A stretch of 64,000 bases of DNA from Pseudomonas uvaldensis (GCF_021271205.1 NZ_JAIWKS010000005.1:488540-552539), one strand, 5' to 3'; positions 1-7,896 are shown, numbered from the stretch's first letter. The notes: a model not told the origin generated them from the sequence alone. Made by a program: numbers and translations.

Positions 1-719
1 TCATCACCATCAACATGAGCGAGTTCCAGGAAGCCCATACCGTGTCCACCCTCAAGGGCGCGCCACCGGGCTACATCGGCTACGGCGAAGGCGGCGTGCT
101 GACCGAAGCGGTGCGGCGCAAACCCTACAGCGTGGTGTTGCTGGACGAAGTGGAAAAAGCCCACCCGGACGTGCACGAAATCTTCTTCCAGGTGTTCGAC
201 AAAGGCGTGATGGAGGACGGCGAAGGCCGGGTGATCGACTTCAAGAACACCTTGATCCTGCTGACCACCAACGCTGGCACCGAGTTGATCGCCGACGTCT
301 GCAAGGACCCGCAAAACGTGCCTGAGCCGGAAGAAATCGCCAAGGCCCTGCGCCAGCCGCTGCTGGAAATTTTCCCGCCGGCGCTGCTGGGTCGCCTGGT
401 GACGATTCCGTACTATCCGCTCAGCGACGAGATGCTCAAGGCCATCACCCGCCTGCAGCTCAACCGCATCAAGAAGCGCGTGGAAAACACCCACAAAGTG
501 GCGTTCGACTACGACGACGCGGTGATCGACCTGATCGTCTCCCGTTGCACCGAGACCGAAAGCGGCGGTCGCATGATCGACGCCATCCTGACCAACAGCC
601 TGCTGCCGGACATGAGCCGTGAATTCCTGACGCGCATGCTTGAAGGCAAGGCGCTGGCGGGCGTACGGATCCGTGCGGTGGACAACGAATTGCAATACGA
701 TTTCAGCGACGCGGCCTAG
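1..719 (+). CDS. clpV: T6SS AAA+ ATPase ClpV (TssH), C-terminal part
   Basis: The gene is open at the left edge; about 238 residues are visible. ClpV is the cytoplasmic hexameric unfoldase that disassembles contracted TssB/TssC sheaths so that the type VI machine can fire again. The visible part is the second AAA+ module and C-terminal domain: a GAPPGYIGYGEGG pore-loop segment, a Walker B stretch (VVLLDEVEKAH), a sensor-like LLTTNAGT and an arginine-finger-like LLGRL. The FFQVFDKG segment between them is typical of ClpB/ClpV proteins. VgrG follows 170 bp downstream, which fits ClpV rather than ClpB. The stop is TAG at 717-719. An ATG at 15 is internal and not the start. Confidence 0.93.
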   Translation, partial: ITINMSEFQEAHTVSTLKGAPPGYIGYGEGGVLTEAVRRKPYSVVLLDEVEKAHPDVHEIFFQVFDKGVMEDGEGRVIDFKNTLILLTTNAGTELIADVCKDPQNVPEPEEIAKALRQPLLEIFPPALLGRLVTIPYYPLSDEMLKAITRLQLNRIKKRVENTHKVAFDYDDAVIDLIVSRCTETESGGRMIDAILTNSLLPDMSREFLTRMLEGKALAGVRIRAVDNELQYDFSDAA

Positions 720-740
720 CGACGGGAAGAAGACGATCAA

Positions 741-829
741 TGTGGGAGCGGGCTTGCCCGCGAATGCAATCTGTCAGCGACATCACAGTCGACTGACACA
801 CCGCTTTCGCGAGCAAGCCCGCTCCCACA
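741..829. repeat. REP pair, inverted
   Basis: Two REP units face each other: tgtgggagcgggcttgcccg begins at 741 and its near-perfect reverse complement ends at 829. They lie between clpV and vgrG and could form a long hairpin in the transcript. This is a common Pseudomonas intergenic element. Confidence 0.9.
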
Positions 830-888
830 AGTCGATCCGGTTCCGGCAGTTAAAACGCGACGCAGTCCCTACAACGACGAGATAACCG

Positions 889-2826
889 ATGTTATTCAAC
901 CAAGCCTCACGCCTGGCCAAAATCACCAGCCCCCTGGGGCCCGAGGTGCTGCTGCTCAAGGACATGGGCGGCGGTGAAGAGTTAGGAAGGCTGTTCAACT
1001 ATGAGTTGCAGTTGCACTCGCTGGACAACGCCATCGACCTCAACCAGGTGCTCGGCAAGCCCATGTGCGTGAGCATGCAGCTGGACGGCGGTGGCGAGCG
1101 GCATTTCCACGGCATCGTGGCCCGCTTCAGCCAGAACGTCGACCAGGGCCAGTTCGCCAGTTACCAAGCCACGCTGCGGCCCTGGCTGTGGTTGCTGACC
1201 CGGACCTCCGATTGCCGGATCTTCCAGAACCTGACCATCCCGCAGATTATCAAGCAGGTGTTCCGCGACCTGGGCTTCTCGGATTTCGAGGACGCCCTGA
1301 GCCGCCCCTATCGCGAGTGGGAATACTGCGTGCAGTATCGCGAGACCAGCTTCGATTTCGTCAGCCGCCTGATGGAACAGGAAGGAATCTATTACTTCTT
1401 CCGCCACGAACAGGGCCGTCATGTGCTGGTGCTGGCGGACGCCTACGGCGCCCACGCCAAGGCGCCCGGGTACGAATCGGTGCCCTACTACCCGAAGAAT
1501 GACCAGCATCGCGAACGCGATCACATTAACGGTTGGCACCTGGCCCAGGAAGTCCAGCCCGGCTCCCTGGAGCTCAACGACTATGACTTCCAGCGCCCCA
1601 GCGCCCGCATCGATGTGCGCTCGGCCATGCCGCGCCCGCACGCCGCCGGCGACTATCCGCTATACGACTATCCCGGCACCTACGTGCAAAGCGCAGACGG
1701 CGAACACTACGCCCGCACCCGTATCGAAGCCTTGCAGACCCAGCATGAACAAGTCGAGCTGGCCGGCAACGCCCGGGGCCTGGGCTCGGGGCATCTGTTC
1801 AGCCTGACCGGCTTCAACCGCCAGGACCAGAATCGCGAATACCTGATCGTTGGCGCTCGTTACTACCTTTCCCAGGAAAGCGGCGAAACCAGTGTCGGCA
1901 CCCCTTCGGCCCAGTTCGAAAGCAGCCTGACCTGCATCGACGCCCAGCAAAGCTATCGCCCGTTGCCCATCACCCACCGCCCCGTCGTCAAAGGGCCGCA
2001 AACCGCGCTGGTGGTCGGTCCCAAGGGCGAGGAAATCTGGACCGACCAGTATGGCCGGGTGAAGGTGCATTTCTATTGGGACCGTCACGACCAGTCCAAC
2101 GAGAACAGCTCGTGCTGGATTCGCGTGTCGCAGGCCTGGGCCGGGAAAAACTGGGGCTCGATGCAGATCCCGCGCATCGGTCAGGAAGTGATCGTCAGCT
2201 TCCTGGAAGGCGACCCCGACCGCCCGATCATCACCGGTCGCGTCTACAACGCCGAACAGACCGTACCCTACGACCTGCCCGCCAATGCAACTCAGAGCGG
2301 TATGAAAAGCCGTTCGAGCAAGGGCGGCACGCCTGCGAATTTCAACGAAATCCGCATGGAAGACAAAAAGGGCGCCGAGCAGTTGTACATCCATGCCGAG
2401 CGCAACCAGGACATTGTGGTCGAGGTGGATGAAAGCCATTCGGTGGGCAACGACCGCAACAAGAGCATCGGCCACAACGAGACGGTGACTATCGGCAACA
2501 ACCGCCTGCGCATCGTCAAGCAAGAGGACATCCTGTCCGTAGGCCAGCGCAAGACCGACAGCATCAGCCAGAGCTATGTGATCGAGGTGGGCGAAAACCT
2601 GCGCCTGGTGTGCGGTGAAAGCATCCTGGAGCTCAACGCCAGCGGCCAGATCAACCTGACGGGCGTGCAGATCAGTTTCTATGCCAGCGGCGATGCCGAG
2701 TTCAACACCGGCGGCGTGCTGCACCTGAACAACGGCGGCGGCCCCGGCGCCACGCCTGATGGTCAGGGCGTGAAAGCCAGCATCGACGCCAACATCAAGG
2801 CCGCGTTCCCGTCGTCCAAGGGCTAA
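889..2826 (+). CDS. vgrG: T6SS spike protein VgrG
   Basis: 645-residue VgrG, the trimeric tip of the type VI tail tube that carries PAAR effectors. The N-terminal half has gp27-like features (PWLWLLTRTSDCRIFQ, then the EYCVQYRETSFDFVSRLMEQEGIYYFF segment, quoted only in part as a family hallmark). The gp5-like OB fold follows around residues 375-450 (QYGRVKVHFYWDR, SCWIRVSQAWAGKNWG). The C-terminal part is the repetitive beta-prism (DESHSVGNDRNKSIGHNETV). Length is close to P. aeruginosa VgrG1 and there is no extra C-terminal effector domain, so cargo is probably carried by a PAAR protein. The gene follows clpV after a REP pair and precedes an eag gene by 18 bp. Confidence 0.95.
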   Translation: MLFNQASRLAKITSPLGPEVLLLKDMGGGEELGRLFNYELQLHSLDNAIDLNQVLGKPMCVSMQLDGGGERHFHGIVARFSQNVDQGQFASYQATLRPWLWLLTRTSDCRIFQNLTIPQIIKQVFRDLGFSDFEDALSRPYREWEYCVQYRETSFDFVSRLMEQEGIYYFFRHEQGRHVLVLADAYGAHAKAPGYESVPYYPKNDQHRERDHINGWHLAQEVQPGSLELNDYDFQRPSARIDVRSAMPRPHAAGDYPLYDYPGTYVQSADGEHYARTRIEALQTQHEQVELAGNARGLGSGHLFSLTGFNRQDQNREYLIVGARYYLSQESGETSVGTPSAQFESSLTCIDAQQSYRPLPITHRPVVKGPQTALVVGPKGEEIWTDQYGRVKVHFYWDRHDQSNENSSCWIRVSQAWAGKNWGSMQIPRIGQEVIVSFLEGDPDRPIITGRVYNAEQTVPYDLPANATQSGMKSRSSKGGTPANFNEIRMEDKKGAEQLYIHAERNQDIVVEVDESHSVGNDRNKSIGHNETVTIGNNRLRIVKQEDILSVGQRKTDSISQSYVIEVGENLRLVCGESILELNASGQINLTGVQISFYASGDAEFNTGGVLHLNNGGGPGATPDGQGVKASIDANIKAAFPSSKG

Positions 2827-2844
2827 TTCCGAGATCCATGCGCC

Positions 2845-3279
2845 ATGACTTACCGCATCAATGAGTTCCAGTTCCAGTTGCCGCCCGGCGAATTGCTCGA
2901 CGCGACGATCAACATCCTCAAGTTCCCTGAGCTGGGCACCTCGTTGATCGTCAGCCGCAGCCTGCTGGCTGAAGGCGAAACCCTGCAAAGCAACCTCGAC
3001 GCCCAGTTGGCGCGCCTGGAAAAACAGGTCCAGGACCTGCGCTGCCAACCCGGCTTCGCCGTGCGCCTGGGGCCCCACCAGGACGTCGAAGGCATCGAGC
3101 TGCGCAGCCAGTTCAACAAGGGCACTGAAAAGGTCTTCCAGTACCAACTGGCCCTGGTCCTGCCCGGTACTCGCAAGCTGCTGGCGCTGAGTTATGTGAA
3201 AGCCGAAAAGCTCGGCGATGCCGAAGCCGCGCATTGGGCGACGATCAAGGGCTCACTGGTGTTCGACACCCTGGCCTGA
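2845..3279 (+). CDS. Eag-type T6SS effector chaperone (DUF1795), first copy
   Basis: 144-residue DUF1795/DcrB-like protein. In T6SS loci this fold is the Eag chaperone, which shields the hydrophobic N-terminal helices of prePAAR effectors and helps load them on VgrG. Visible family traits are the N-terminal YRINEFQFQLPPGELLDATINI strand region, LIVSRSLLAEGE and the FQYQLALVLPGTRKLLALSY core. It starts 18 bp after vgrG, so it is probably co-transcribed with it. A second Eag gene of the same length lies at 5349-5783, directly upstream of the only effector in view. This first copy is therefore an orphan here: its client may have been lost or lie elsewhere. Confidence 0.85.
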   Translation: MTYRINEFQFQLPPGELLDATINILKFPELGTSLIVSRSLLAEGETLQSNLDAQLARLEKQVQDLRCQPGFAVRLGPHQDVEGIELRSQFNKGTEKVFQYQLALVLPGTRKLLALSYVKAEKLGDAEAAHWATIKGSLVFDTLA

Positions 3280-3299
3280 GCACCTCGTTGGATCCTGCG

Positions 3300-3731
3300 C
3301 TACAACCCAAGCGGCGCTTGCAAGTAGAGTAATGCCCGATGATATTTCGCAGCGCGTTCCAGATCCTTGTCGCGCACCACGGGCAGTCGGGTGAGGTCGA
3401 GGTTGTCACGGATGTCCGCGATCTTCACTTTGGTCGCCAGCGGATTGGGGCGAATCCGGGCAATGAACTGTTCGTACGATTCGCCCGGGCGCTTGCTCAG
3501 GCAATCGATAGCGATCACGGCCGTCTCCGGAATACCGAGCGAGCGCAACTCATCGAGGGTGACATCGCCGTCTTCGACCACATCGTGAAGCAAGCTGACC
3601 AGCTGTTCTTCAAGCCCCTCGAACGCCATCATCAGGCGCAGGGGGTGAAGAATGTAGGGTTTGCCCGCTTTGTCCACCTGGCCCGCGTGGACCCGTGCAG
3701 CCAGGGCGATTGCAGCATCCAGAATGCTCAT
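3300..3731 (-). CDS. Small HD-domain alarmone-hydrolase-like protein (SAH), candidate immunity factor
   Basis: 143-residue HD phosphohydrolase resembling the hydrolase half of RelA/SpoT and stand-alone SAH (Mesh1-like) enzymes, which remove the 3' diphosphate from (p)ppGpp. Visible landmarks: VHAGQVDKAGKPYILHP (His15, His29), LLHDVVEDGD with His49-Asp50 and the Glu53-Asp54 pair, and VKIADIRDN with Asp106. The expected metal ligands and catalytic ED pair all appear present, and there is no synthetase domain. It is the last gene of the effector operon; its ATG overlaps the stop of the 77-residue gene by 4 bp. Known precedent: SAH antitoxins neutralise some toxSAS enzymes. Inference: it degrades the alarmone made by the adjacent effector. 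It could instead be a housekeeping hydrolase captured by the operon. Confidence 0.85.
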   Translation of the reverse strand: MSILDAAIALAARVHAGQVDKAGKPYILHPLRLMMAFEGLEEQLVSLLHDVVEDGDVTLDELRSLGIPETAVIAIDCLSKRPGESYEQFIARIRPNPLATKVKIADIRDNLDLTRLPVVRDKDLERAAKYHRALLYLQAPLGL

Positions 3732-3961
3732 CGGCGCTCGAAGCCTTTCTCGTATTCTTCTTTGGAAATCTCACGGCCGTACAAGATTGCATCGTTGTAC
3801 AGCCGGTTATCCGCCGGTACTGGCCGGTCGCTTTCAGCCGCTCCGTAGAATTTCACGAAGACTGTTTTGGTGCGATGGTCCCAGCGGTAGGTCACCTCCT
3901 CGAAGTCGTAATCCAGAAACACATCCCGGCTCGCGAAGGCGCTCAGATCCTTAATTCCCAC
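3728..3961 (-). CDS. 77-residue protein directly after the effector, candidate immunity protein
   Basis: Small acidic/aromatic protein starting MGIKDLSAF and containing FVKFYGAAESDRPVPADN and ISKEEYEKGF. I recognise no family. No signal peptide or membrane helix is visible, so it is probably cytoplasmic. The start codon overlaps the effector coding sequence by 11 bp and its stop overlaps the HD gene start by 4 bp, which points to translational coupling. A small ORF immediately after a T6SS effector is the usual place for the cognate immunity protein; the known immunity protein of Tas1 (Tis1) is also small and binds its toxin. Whether this is a Tis1 relative cannot be decided by eye. Confidence 0.8.
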   Translation of the reverse strand: MGIKDLSAFASRDVFLDYDFEEVTYRWDHRTKTVFVKFYGAAESDRPVPADNRLYNDAILYGREISKEEYEKGFERR

Positions 3962-5324
3962 CGTTCCCCCTTATCGCGTCGTAATAGGCTTTACTCTTAT
4001 CCGCAATAGCTTGCGCCTCCGGGCTGGCCTTGTCCAAGACCCGGAAGTCCTCGTAATACTTATGACCCAGCCCTCCAGGTACCCCGGTTTTAGCGGCAAC
4101 GGCATTATAGGTGTCGTCCCCCAGCAGTGCCCGAGCCAGCGGTTCCGGCTCTTTGGCATAGATCATTTCCGGCGAGTTCACCTGGATTTCCCCCGGTATG
4201 CCCGCACGGGTTGGCAAGGTCGAGTTAACGCCGCTATAGCCCATTTCATTGGTGGCGCCTTCAATGACCTTCACGTTCGCGCCTCGCTTGCCAAGCTCCG
4301 TCGCAACGGCGCTGATCTGGTCGGACTCGACGATGATCGTGTTGCGTGCCAGGTCCTTGATCCGGGTCGCATCCCCACCGTAATCGTTATCGATTTTCTG
4401 TCGGGCACGCGCCTCGGATTTGATCGGTGCCTTGGCGACCTTGCCTCCATACTGGGCAGCGATCTCATCGGCGACGGCATCGATTTCCGCTTTGGCTGCC
4501 GGTGCCTTTGCGTAAACCTCTTCAAACGTCTTGGGCGTCTTGGGCGGGGTGGCTGGCTTGCCCAGCTTCGCCAACTTCGGCCCTATGCCCAGCAAAGCCA
4601 TCCCCGCCACACCCTGCAACAGGTCGCGATAACCCGGCCCCAGGCGATCGCCCAGCTCGCCCAGCAGGGCCATGCCGCCCATCGCAGCGGCACCTATGGC
4701 AACGGCGGTGGCCAGGGCAGCGGCCCCTGCCATGGCGGCCAATACCAGTGCAGCCCCCGCGGCCAGCATCCCCAACGCTTCGAGACCGGTGTGCAACCAG
4801 CCTTCGAGGTCGAGCACAAACGCCACGGACACCGTGGGCCCGCCAATGAACGTATTGGAACTGCCGGTCTTGATGTGCGCGCCGCACACCATCTTGCTCT
4901 GCAAGCGCGCGGCCGGCTTGCCGTTGATGAAGACGGTGGCGCTGCCTTCGGCGATCAACACCGGGAACGGCCAGATCGGATGGTTCATGGGCAAGCCGGT
5001 GCAGCCGGCCGCCGTGTCCATGCCAGCGCGCATCGCATTGCGCCGGTTGATCTGGACATTCAGGCTGCCCATGATCAACGCGCCCGTCGTGGGCTCGGGC
5101 AGGTTGAAAATCGTGTTCAGGCCCTTGAGGATCTGGAACATCGACAGGCCGCCAGCGGCAATCGAACCGGCCATGATCGCCAACGCCACGCCACCGGTCG
5201 CCACGGTGGCCGCCACCACCGCGGCACCGATCAACGCCCCCGCGACGGCGCCCGCCACCATCGCGGCGACACCAAAACCGTGGGCTATTTCATCGCCAAG
5301 ACGCGCAGCGGCCAGCATATCCAT
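3951..5324 (-). CDS. T6SS prePAAR/PAAR effector with RelA/SpoT-like synthetase toxin domain (Tas1-like)
   Basis: 457 residues. A prePAAR motif (AAR at 6-8, Asp11, His15) begins the protein. A first hydrophobic pair of helices spans about 17-70. A PAAR-like domain spans about 82-168 (GSLNVQINRR, AAGCTG, HP at 115-116, FIGGPTVSV). A second hydrophobic stretch covers about 176-250, followed by a proline-rich linker at 257-266. The C-terminal toxin (about 266-457) has RelA/SpoT synthetase-like landmarks: basic residues Lys302/Arg305/Lys310, DATRIKDLARNTIIV with Asp324, GYSG with Tyr363, and GEIQVNSPEMIYAKE (Glu379, Gln381, Glu386) matching the EIQIRT...AE region of Rel enzymes. P. aeruginosa PA14 Tas1 has this architecture and makes (p)ppApp, draining ATP. 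Its Eag chaperone gene lies 24 bp upstream and two candidate immunity genes follow. The nucleotide product cannot be read from sequence. Confidence 0.88.
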   Translation of the reverse strand: MDMLAAARLGDEIAHGFGVAAMVAGAVAGALIGAAVVAATVATGGVALAIMAGSIAAGGLSMFQILKGLNTIFNLPEPTTGALIMGSLNVQINRRNAMRAGMDTAAGCTGLPMNHPIWPFPVLIAEGSATVFINGKPAARLQSKMVCGAHIKTGSSNTFIGGPTVSVAFVLDLEGWLHTGLEALGMLAAGAALVLAAMAGAAALATAVAIGAAAMGGMALLGELGDRLGPGYRDLLQGVAGMALLGIGPKLAKLGKPATPPKTPKTFEEVYAKAPAAKAEIDAVADEIAAQYGGKVAKAPIKSEARARQKIDNDYGGDATRIKDLARNTIIVESDQISAVATELGKRGANVKVIEGATNEMGYSGVNSTLPTRAGIPGEIQVNSPEMIYAKEPEPLARALLGDDTYNAVAAKTGVPGGLGHKYYEDFRVLDKASPEAQAIADKSKAYYDAIRGNGGN

Positions 5325-5348
5325 TGCGTTGTGATCTTCCCGGAGTGA

Positions 5349-5783
5349 TCAAGCGGTCTGAGGCAGGACCTTAAAGGAATGCATCGCCGCCTTCCAGGCC
5401 GGCTCGTGGTGGACCAGGTCGTTCGGCGTGGTCGTCAGCGTGGTGATCAACCCCACGGGCTGGCGGTCGATGAACACCTGGCGCAGCATCAACTCGCGAC
5501 CCTCGCGTTGCCAGCTGTAATCGAGCAGCACGGCGGCATAGCCATGGAGCAAGAAGTCCCAACGCTTGATCAGGTTGAAACCGGGCAATTGCTGTTCGGC
5601 GCTCGCCAATTGCTGGGCCACGTAGTCATCGAACGGCGTGTCGCCCCGGCTCGGGTCACGGCTGATGACGAAACTGGCTTCCTTGGCACCGCCCACGGCA
5701 GGCAACTTGAAGATATTGATGCTCTGGTCATGCCAGCTGTCAGGAATATCGAGATCGGCTTCTTGAAGGCGATAGAGCGTCAT
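5349..5783 (-). CDS. Eag-type T6SS effector chaperone (DUF1795), cognate copy
   Basis: 144-residue DUF1795 protein beginning MTLYRLQEADLDIPDSW. I chose the ATG at 5783 because the family starts here; a longer frame reaches 5909 but its extra residues do not look like the family. Traits include NIFKLP, EASFVISRDPSRGDTPFDDYV, the QLPGF segment and an aromatic ALLDYSW strand. It lies 24 bp upstream of the PAAR effector, so it is the likely chaperone for the effector's two hydrophobic regions. The order VgrG then inverted immunity-effector-eag matches, from memory, vgrG1a-tsi6-tse6-eagT6 of P. aeruginosa, implying an exchange of effector payload at a conserved site. Confidence 0.87.
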   Translation of the reverse strand: MTLYRLQEADLDIPDSWHDQSINIFKLPAVGGAKEASFVISRDPSRGDTPFDDYVAQQLASAEQQLPGFNLIKRWDFLLHGYAAVLLDYSWQREGRELMLRQVFIDRQPVGLITTLTTTPNDLVHHEPAWKAAMHSFKVLPQTA

Positions 5784-6012
5784 GATTCGGATCGTTTCCA
5801 GGCAAAAGAGAGGCTTTGGCAAGCGGCAGATCTTCAAGCAATGGATGGTAACAATCAAGGCACCCAGGCGAGTCATTTTCCGGGCCATGACCCCCGTCTC
5901 ACTTTGCATCGCCTTTGCGCACGATCACTCGTAAGCACCGCGTCGTCCTGGCATCGTATGCCCTGTCCAAGGCTAAGATGGGCACATACTCTATCAAAGG
6001 GAAGCAGGCGCG

Positions 6013-7524
6013 ATGCCACCTGGTTTTGATCCGCTGATCCATATCGATTGGAAAACCCCGGGCGGCGAGCTGCTTGCGCTGTTCCAACATTACTACCCCG
6101 ATATCGACGTCTTTTCCGGCCCGCCTTTCGAAGCGCTGTTGGATGAGCTTGCCAACGAAATGCCGGAGGTCTGTTTCCAGGCGCTGGCAGGCGTCCTCAC
6201 GCGCCAGGGTTACGATCTCTGGAACCTGGACGCCGGTGGCGATGATTATCGACCGGTCATTGTTGCGGCCGATCAGCGCGAGGCGTTTGCCAGCCATTGG
6301 CAGGACCGTGCCGCGGAACTGCCCCTCAGCCCGACGTTGATCGAGCCGCCCACGCCTGCCCCCTCAAATCGCAAGAAAACCAAGCCCAGACGCAGCAAGC
6401 TCAATTGGCTGCAGGACGTGCATGACTATCCCGGCCCCACCTATGTCCATGAATACAACTACCGCAACGGTTGGGCTGCCGTCACCGAGCAGGACGACGA
6501 TCAGTGGTTGTGCTTTCTGATCGATTACAACCCCTGGCCACCCACCGAACAGGACATGCTCGAACACCGCAACGACAGGGTCGATGGCGCCGATCTGACG
6601 CTCATCGATGCCAGTGCTCAAGGCAGCGTCTGGAAACGACGGGTCAAAAAAGGCGACTACAGCTCGGAGGATCGCTATCAGTACGAAATCCGCCAAGGCG
6701 AGACTGTCCGCGCCTTCGGCCCCTGCGGGATGGAATGGCCAGAGTTCGAACAGCCCTGCGTAGTGCTCGACGATGAACTATTCGAACGCCAGCGCCTTTA
6801 CCAGCCAGAGCCTTTGACGCGTATCTGGCGGATCACGGCCCATGGCAGTGAAGTGATCTTCGAACACCCGGATGAACTCACCCTCCTGCCCATCGGGTCA
6901 CGCCGCTTGCTGTTCATGCAGCACAACGGGCCGGCGTGCTGGATCTGGCATCAGGACACCGGGCAGCCCGCCCTGCCCGCCAAACCAATGCCAGTGGTTG
7001 ATGGCTATACCCTGAGGGCTTCGAGCGCGTACCTGGGGGGCGATGAAGTCCTGTTGTTCAGCGAAGACAAGCGACCCAACCTCGAAGACCCGCGCTTTCA
7101 CGAGACGGTGCTGTTGGCGTGGCGCTTCAACGTGGTAACCGGGACCGCAACGAAGGCGGTGCTGGACGGCTTCGGCAGCGAGCTGCGCCAGGACACGCGC
7201 CTGCTCGTCACGCAACCCAAGCAGGTGATCACGCTGCGTACGTTTCACGGCAAGATCCATGTGTCCCGCGGACATGGCGATTGGTGGGTCTGGAATTACG
7301 AGACCCAGACATTCGGCTCCCACACCCTGGCCTGGTTCTGGAACCAGAGCAGCCATCAGGTGCTGAAGCTGTCTTCCCAGGATATCCGGCGCATCAAACC
7401 GCAGATTCGTTATTTGCCGACGCAGGATCGCTACCTGGCGTTCGAAACGGAGTTCGTCGCCCGGCTGCCATCGTTCACCGACATGCTTGACGACAAGGGC
7501 TGCGATCTCCTGGTTTTCGATTGA
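6013..7524 (+). CDS. Hypothetical 503-residue protein beside the T6SS effector module
   Basis: I do not recognise this protein. Residues 1-100 form an acidic helical segment (PGGELLALFQHYYPDIDVF, FEALLDELANEMPEVCFQAL) that recalls small DUF6630-like immunity domains, but this is only an impression. A basic linker (NRKKTKPRRSK, about 117-127) leads to a large beta-rich part full of Trp and Tyr (NWLQDVHDYPGPTYVHEYNY, RIWRITAHGSE, CWIWHQDTG, WWVWNYETQTFGS), which could be a propeller-like fold. There is no signal peptide or membrane segment, so it is probably cytoplasmic. It is divergent from the eag-effector operon (229 bp between) and ends at a strong bidirectional terminator. It may be a cargo or immunity gene of the T6SS locus. 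Confidence 0.8.
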   Translation: MPPGFDPLIHIDWKTPGGELLALFQHYYPDIDVFSGPPFEALLDELANEMPEVCFQALAGVLTRQGYDLWNLDAGGDDYRPVIVAADQREAFASHWQDRAAELPLSPTLIEPPTPAPSNRKKTKPRRSKLNWLQDVHDYPGPTYVHEYNYRNGWAAVTEQDDDQWLCFLIDYNPWPPTEQDMLEHRNDRVDGADLTLIDASAQGSVWKRRVKKGDYSSEDRYQYEIRQGETVRAFGPCGMEWPEFEQPCVVLDDELFERQRLYQPEPLTRIWRITAHGSEVIFEHPDELTLLPIGSRRLLFMQHNGPACWIWHQDTGQPALPAKPMPVVDGYTLRASSAYLGGDEVLLFSEDKRPNLEDPRFHETVLLAWRFNVVTGTATKAVLDGFGSELRQDTRLLVTQPKQVITLRTFHGKIHVSRGHGDWWVWNYETQTFGSHTLAWFWNQSSHQVLKLSSQDIRRIKPQIRYLPTQDRYLAFETEFVARLPSFTDMLDDKGCDLLVFD

Positions 7525-7546
7525 CGCGAGCGGTGGGCATCAAAAT

Positions 7547-7582
7547 AAAAAAGGGTACCCGATTTACCGGCGTACCCTTTTT
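7547..7582. terminator. Bidirectional intrinsic terminator
   Basis: Stem gggtac (7553-7558) pairs with gtaccc (7572-7577), flanked by an A-run on the left and a T-run on the right, so it can terminate the 503-residue gene from the left and the hup gene from the right. Confidence 0.85.
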
Positions 7583-7623
7583 ACTACCCTTTTTTCCTCT
7601 GAACGAGGGCCCCGGGGCAATGA

Positions 7624-7896
7624 TTAATTCACCTGATCCTTCAGTTTCTTGCCCGGTTTGAATGCAACGGTATTGCTGGCCTTGATTTTCACTGGCTCAC
7701 CGGTTTGCGGGTTCTTGCCGGTGCGGGCGCCGCGGTGGCGTTGCAGGAAGGTGCCGAAACCTACGAGGGTAACGCTGTCCTTGCGGTGCAGGGCGCCGGT
7801 GATTTCTTCGAGGACGGCGTTGAGGACCCGGTTGGCCTGTTCCTTGGTGAGGTCTGCTTTTTCCGCGATGGCGGCGGCGAGTTCTGGTTTACGCAT
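7624..7896 (-). CDS. hupA: HU-family DNA-binding protein
   Basis: 90-residue HU protein, a nucleoid-associated DNA-bending dimer. It begins MRKPELAAAIAEKADLTKEQ and has the conserved LVGFGTFLQRHRGARTGKNPQTGE turn and arm (quoted for its GFGTF and R-x-GRNP-type landmarks), ending with VAFKPGKKLKDQVN. Length matches the family. It sits next to rubredoxin reductase as PA5348 does in P. aeruginosa. Pseudomonads carry several HU paralogues, so the symbol is assigned by synteny and is uncertain, while the family is not. It is monocistronic between a strong terminator and its own upstream region. Confidence 0.93.
   Translation of the reverse strand: MRKPELAAAIAEKADLTKEQANRVLNAVLEEITGALHRKDSVTLVGFGTFLQRHRGARTGKNPQTGEPVKIKASNTVAFKPGKKLKDQVN

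Noticed and set aside
889..2826. Evolved VgrG with a C-terminal effector domain
   Set aside because: The protein ends shortly after the beta-prism, at the usual length of about 645 residues.
1660..3234. 524-codon open frame antisense to vgrG and the first eag gene
   Set aside because: It covers the well-supported VgrG and Eag frames, has no ribosome site and shows low-complexity His/Gln/Val composition typical of shadows.
5784..5909. N-terminal extension of the second Eag protein (186 residues)
   Set aside because: The extra 42 residues do not resemble DUF1795, and the ATG at 5783 matches the family start and gives the same length as the first Eag.
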